From: FEN-1297 sp964498065
GTDB lineage: Bacteria > Bacteroidota > Ignavibacteria > Ignavibacteriales > Ignavibacteriaceae
NCBI GenBank assembly: GCA_964498065.1
Contig: CAZCFZ010000042.1
Location: forward strand, 1 to 33,801
DNA: 33,801 nucleotides
Reading direction: 5' to 3'
The notes under the pieces are model-generated. The model was not told the origin of the DNA. It worked only from the letters and a program-made list of their open reading frames with translations, and did not search any database. The position numbers and the translations under genes are program-made. Below, in pieces: positions 30,796-33,801 of this stretch. Every line of letters starts with the position of its first letter. Position 1 is the first letter of the stretch.

Positions 30796-32964
30796 ATGAA
30801 AATATCCATCCTATTTGTATTGTTATTGATTTTGCCGGTGCTGGTAGTGAAGGCACAAAATTCTTCTTTTACATTAGAAACTCATTCCTTAAATAACTAC
30901 TTCCCGGGGTATATAGGCAACGGCAACTTTAGTTTATCAACTACACGACTTGGAACAGATCCTTCCAAATCATATATGGCATGGGTTTACGACCATGGAA
31001 AAGACGATATACCAAGAATCGCAAAACTTCCTGCATGGAATACTATTGATTTTTTTAACGGTTCAAACTGGTTGAACAAAACTTTAATAAACAAAAATTA
31101 TCTCGAGTCCTTCGATCAAAAAATAAATATGTACGACGGCACTATTGAAACTTCTAATGTATGGAATGACGGAAATAAAACAGCGAAAGTTGAAGTAGAA
31201 TCTTTTGTATCTCGCAATAACGCAAACGCCGCGGCAGTTAAGTTTTCTTTTATACCGGATTTTTCCGGAAAAGTAAAGATGCGTGTTTCACTTTCAGGAT
31301 GGGATGCACCTCAAAGGCAGCCGCTGGCTAAGCTGAAAAAAGTAGCTCCAACTCCTAAAGGACAGTGGCCTTCATTCTGGTATCCGGGATATATGAAAGT
31401 TTTAAAAGTCAATGCTGATAATAAGAATAGAATACTTACTCTCGTCTCCAAAGCCGACGGAAGAAAAACTTTTGTTGCTGAAGCAAGCACTTTTGCTTTA
31501 AGTTCTAATGCGGGTAATTATAGTATAAAGCCTTATCAAGATCAAAAGAGTTCTGATTTTGAAATTGAATTTAATGCTGAAAAAAATAAAGAATATACAC
31601 TGTATAAATATATCTCAATAGTTTCTTCAAAAGAAAGCAAAGATTACGCGGAAAAAGCCAATGAGATTCTTAAATCAATAAAAGAAAAAGGTTATAATGA
31701 ACTGCTCAAACAAAACAGAAATAAATGGGCAGAACTCTGGAAAACCAATATTATTCTTAAAGGTAATCCCAAACTTCAAAAAATAATACATTCGGATATG
31801 TTCTATCTTATGTGCAGCGTTCGTAAAGGGACAGACTTCAGCATACCGCCGATGGGTTTGGCAACTTCAGGTTATTTTGGCCATATTTTCTGGGATGCCG
31901 ATACTTATATGTTTCCTCCGCTTCTTTTAATGCATCCCGGTATGGCAAAGTCAATGGTGATGTTCCGTTACAGTGCGCTAAAAAATGCGGAAAAGAATGC
32001 CGAAAAAAATAAGCTTAAAGGTGCAATGTATCCATGGGAATCGAATGAACTCGGAGAAGAATCCACACCGTTTTTTGCATATCAAAATGCTCTCGGAGAA
32101 AATCATATAGTCGGAGATGTCGCGTTTGCACAATGGCAGTATTTTCTTGCAACCAGAGATAAAGCCTGGCTTCGAAAGTTCGGTTCCAAAGTTATTTTTG
32201 CTACTGCCGACTTTTGGGTAAGCAGAGTAAATTATAATAAAGCCAAAGACCGATATGAGATAGGAAATGTAGTGTCGGTAAGCGAAGGACTTACGGATTT
32301 AAGCAACGAAACTTATACTAATTCAATTGCTAAAATAAATCTTGAACTTGCAGTAAAAACAGCAAAGGTCTTGGGTGAAAAAGCAAATCCGATGTGGAGT
32401 AAGATTAGTAATAAAATGTTTATTCCCTACAACAAAAAACTGGAATATCATCCTGTATACGGTAATGCAAAGGCAAGTGTAGGAGCAACCGAACTTTGGT
32501 CGAGCGTTACGCCGCTTCTGGATTATCCACTTCAAATGAAGATGAATGAAAACACAAAAAGAAACGATTTCATGCATGCAATTGAAAGTCTGAAAAAAAA
32601 CGGTTCCGGTGCAAATATGGGAACTAATTTTCTCCCGGTAATTGCTGCCGAGCTCGGAAAGGACAGCTTATTTAACTGGATAATCAACACAACTCTTTAC
32701 GGTTATTTGCGTCCGCCATTCAATGTTCTTGCTGAAACGCATGACAATAATAATGTAAACTTTTTAACCGGTGCCGGTGCATTTTTGCAGCAGGTTATTT
32801 TTGGTTATACAGGTTTAAGAATTACAGATAATGGTCTTGTTGAAAAATATAAGCCTATGCTTCCAGCAGGAGCAACTAAGCTTGAACTTAAAAACTTTAC
32901 TTTTCAAAACAAGCGTTACAATTTTATAGTCCGGAATGGAGTGCTTAAAAAAATTCAAAATTAA
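30796..32964 (+). CDS. Secreted GH65-like alpha-glucoside hydrolase
   Basis: The 722-residue protein has a signal peptide (residues 1-20, ending VVKAQ). The N-terminal beta-sandwich domain (about 25-290) precedes an (alpha/alpha)6 barrel with the GH65 pattern: GYFGHIFWDADTYMFP (D367, D369), YPWESNELGEES, an acid motif VSEGLTDLSNETYTN (E497, aligned to the Glu of DEYHxxVDNNxYTN) and a C-terminal LAETHDNNNVNFLTGAGAFLQ (E647). GH65 hydrolases such as secreted kojibiose hydrolase of Flavobacterium and the animal ATHL1 glucosidase use two Glu about 144 residues apart; here the distance is 150. The second Glu and the absence of phosphorylase features favour hydrolysis over phosphorolysis. The substrate (kojibiose-like alpha-1,2 or related glucosides) is inferred. 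AAGGAAAA precedes the ATG. No SusC/D pair is nearby. Confidence 0.78.
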   Translation: MKISILFVLLLILPVLVVKAQNSSFTLETHSLNNYFPGYIGNGNFSLSTTRLGTDPSKSYMAWVYDHGKDDIPRIAKLPAWNTIDFFNGSNWLNKTLINKNYLESFDQKINMYDGTIETSNVWNDGNKTAKVEVESFVSRNNANAAAVKFSFIPDFSGKVKMRVSLSGWDAPQRQPLAKLKKVAPTPKGQWPSFWYPGYMKVLKVNADNKNRILTLVSKADGRKTFVAEASTFALSSNAGNYSIKPYQDQKSSDFEIEFNAEKNKEYTLYKYISIVSSKESKDYAEKANEILKSIKEKGYNELLKQNRNKWAELWKTNIILKGNPKLQKIIHSDMFYLMCSVRKGTDFSIPPMGLATSGYFGHIFWDADTYMFPPLLLMHPGMAKSMVMFRYSALKNAEKNAEKNKLKGAMYPWESNELGEESTPFFAYQNALGENHIVGDVAFAQWQYFLATRDKAWLRKFGSKVIFATADFWVSRVNYNKAKDRYEIGNVVSVSEGLTDLSNETYTNSIAKINLELAVKTAKVLGEKANPMWSKISNKMFIPYNKKLEYHPVYGNAKASVGATELWSSVTPLLDYPLQMKMNENTKRNDFMHAIESLKKNGSGANMGTNFLPVIAAELGKDSLFNWIINTTLYGYLRPPFNVLAETHDNNNVNFLTGAGAFLQQVIFGYTGLRITDNGLVEKYKPMLPAGATKLELKNFTFQNKRYNFIVRNGVLKKIQN

Positions 32965-33081
32965 TTATAAACCATTGAGGTAAATATTTTTCCGGTTATT
33001 ATTATTAGAGGTGTAGAACTTGTTGATTTGTGAAGAAATTTATGATAAAAAACAACCCACTTCTTAACTTAAATTAAAGGA

Positions 33082-33489
33082 TCAATTATTTTTTGCTCCT
33101 TCTTTAATCCATGTTCTTACACCCTGCACTTGATTTGCATTCATCGCAGCATATGGTGACCCGAGCGGCGGCATTGGAGGGAAACCCGCTCTTCCTTGTA
33201 TAACATTAACAAGACTGCTGTTGTCAGGGTATCCAGGGAAAACCACGTTTGCATTCGCTGTTGTATTTGCCCATGTTGTTAGATTTACACCACCGTCTGT
33301 TTCACTAACACCATGACAATTTACGCACTTTAAATTTAATACCGGTTGAATATATTTTGAATAACTAACATTTGAGCTCGGTATAACAACATTATCAATT
33401 GGAGAACCTGTAATAGTATCCTTGCATCCCCAGAAAATTATAATTGAGGATGAAATTAAGAGAATAAATGCGAATGCAATCTTTTTCAT
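33082..33489 (-). CDS. Monohaem cytochrome c lipoprotein
   Basis: The 135-residue protein has a lipoprotein signal peptide (residues 1-21, cysteine C22 in IIIFWGC) and one haem c site, C55-V-N-C-H59. A probable axial Met lies in FPPMPPLG. The pattern YIQPVLNLKCVNCHG...GGVNL.TW, then PDNSSLVNVI.G and PMPP..., then VQGVRTWIKEGAKNN is that of small c-type cytochrome domains (PSD1/C-type cytochrome-like) anchored to the membrane facing the periplasm. It likely carries electrons or is a haem domain of a respiratory partner encoded elsewhere. It is convergent with the GH65 gene and transcribed away from the tRNA. Confidence 0.85.
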   Translation of the reverse strand: MKKIAFAFILLISSSIIIFWGCKDTITGSPIDNVVIPSSNVSYSKYIQPVLNLKCVNCHGVSETDGGVNLTTWANTTANANVVFPGYPDNSSLVNVIQGRAGFPPMPPLGSPYAAMNANQVQGVRTWIKEGAKNN

Positions 33490-33638
33490 TTAAATCTTTA
33501 AAACTTTTGATGCAAAATATCACAACTATTGTTTTCAATCAATGCATGAATTAGTGATAAAGTTAATTAATTTGAATAAACAGAAGTCGAGGCATTTGAT
33601 TCATAAAGCATTCTTCATTATTTTTGAATAAATATTTT

Positions 33639-33711
<73 letters not shown>

Positions 33712-33748
33712 CTAGACTTCATTTTGAGTATAAATGGAAAAAACTTTT

Positions 33749-33785
33749 CGGCGAATTCCGGTTTTCAGGAGTTAGCCGTTTTTTT
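33749..33785 (+). terminator. Rho-independent terminator after tRNA-Ala
   Basis: CGGC (33749-33752) and GCCG (33775-33778) close an outer stem; AATTCC and GGAGTT form an inner stem of six pairs around an 8-base loop; T7 follows. Confidence 0.75.
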
Positions 33786-33801
33786 ATGTAGATTTTTAAA
33801 T

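Overview
The window is AT-rich and gene-dense, with weak Shine-Dalgarno sequences and intergenic spacers full of short dispersed repeats. Gene content (kduI/kduD, an SDR-type mannonate oxidoreductase, a Nudix-like sugar regulator, DUF4861, a secreted GH65, a PPi-type phosphofructokinase) suggests a heterotrophic polysaccharide degrader of the Bacteroidota/Ignavibacteriota group; this placement is inference. Two runs of exactly 100 N (20779-20878 and 28254-28353) are scaffold gaps, so this is probably a draft or metagenome-assembled genome.

Layout. 1-2030: the tail of an unidentified gene, an AraC-type regulator and a long repeat-rich spacer. 2031-6550: an FAD oxidoreductase followed by three exported proteins (two probable outer-membrane beta-barrels and a DUF4861 protein). 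6558-10246: a xylose module, in which a Nudix-fold regulator with a degenerate Nudix box is divergent from xylB-xylA, with two matching palindromes in the shared promoter region. Downstream of xylA lies a decayed 3-prime end of a GH43 beta-xylosidase-like gene. 11079-17694: an SPFH/band-7 membrane protein followed by a 1873-codon gene that joins a degenerate aminotransferase domain, an intact-looking aminotransferase domain and a divergent phosphoenolpyruvate-carboxylase-like domain.

18015-29003 is a uronate catabolic cluster on one strand: uxaC, kduI, kduD, KDPG aldolase, uxuB-type SDR, a LarA-superfamily nickel-pincer enzyme, a PPi-signature phosphofructokinase homologue, a HAD phosphatase, a small toxin-antitoxin pair and gnd. 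Glucuronate can be taken to fructuronate and mannonate, and unsaturated uronates to 2-keto-3-deoxygluconate. The window has no mannonate dehydratase (uxuA) and no KDG kinase. It does hold a LarA-type enzyme, a kinase-fold protein and 6-phosphogluconate dehydrogenase, which allows the hypothesis of a mannonate-gluconate-6-phosphogluconate-pentose phosphate branch.

29005-33801: repeats, a terminator, a glycosyltransferase-4 fragment, a pentapeptide-repeat protein, a secreted GH65-like hydrolase, a monohaem cytochrome c lipoprotein and tRNA-Ala(GGC) with a terminator. Spacers at several loci contain mirror-image arrays of short repeated phrases, each with a different unit. No CRISPR array, rRNA gene, IS transposase or prophage was seen.
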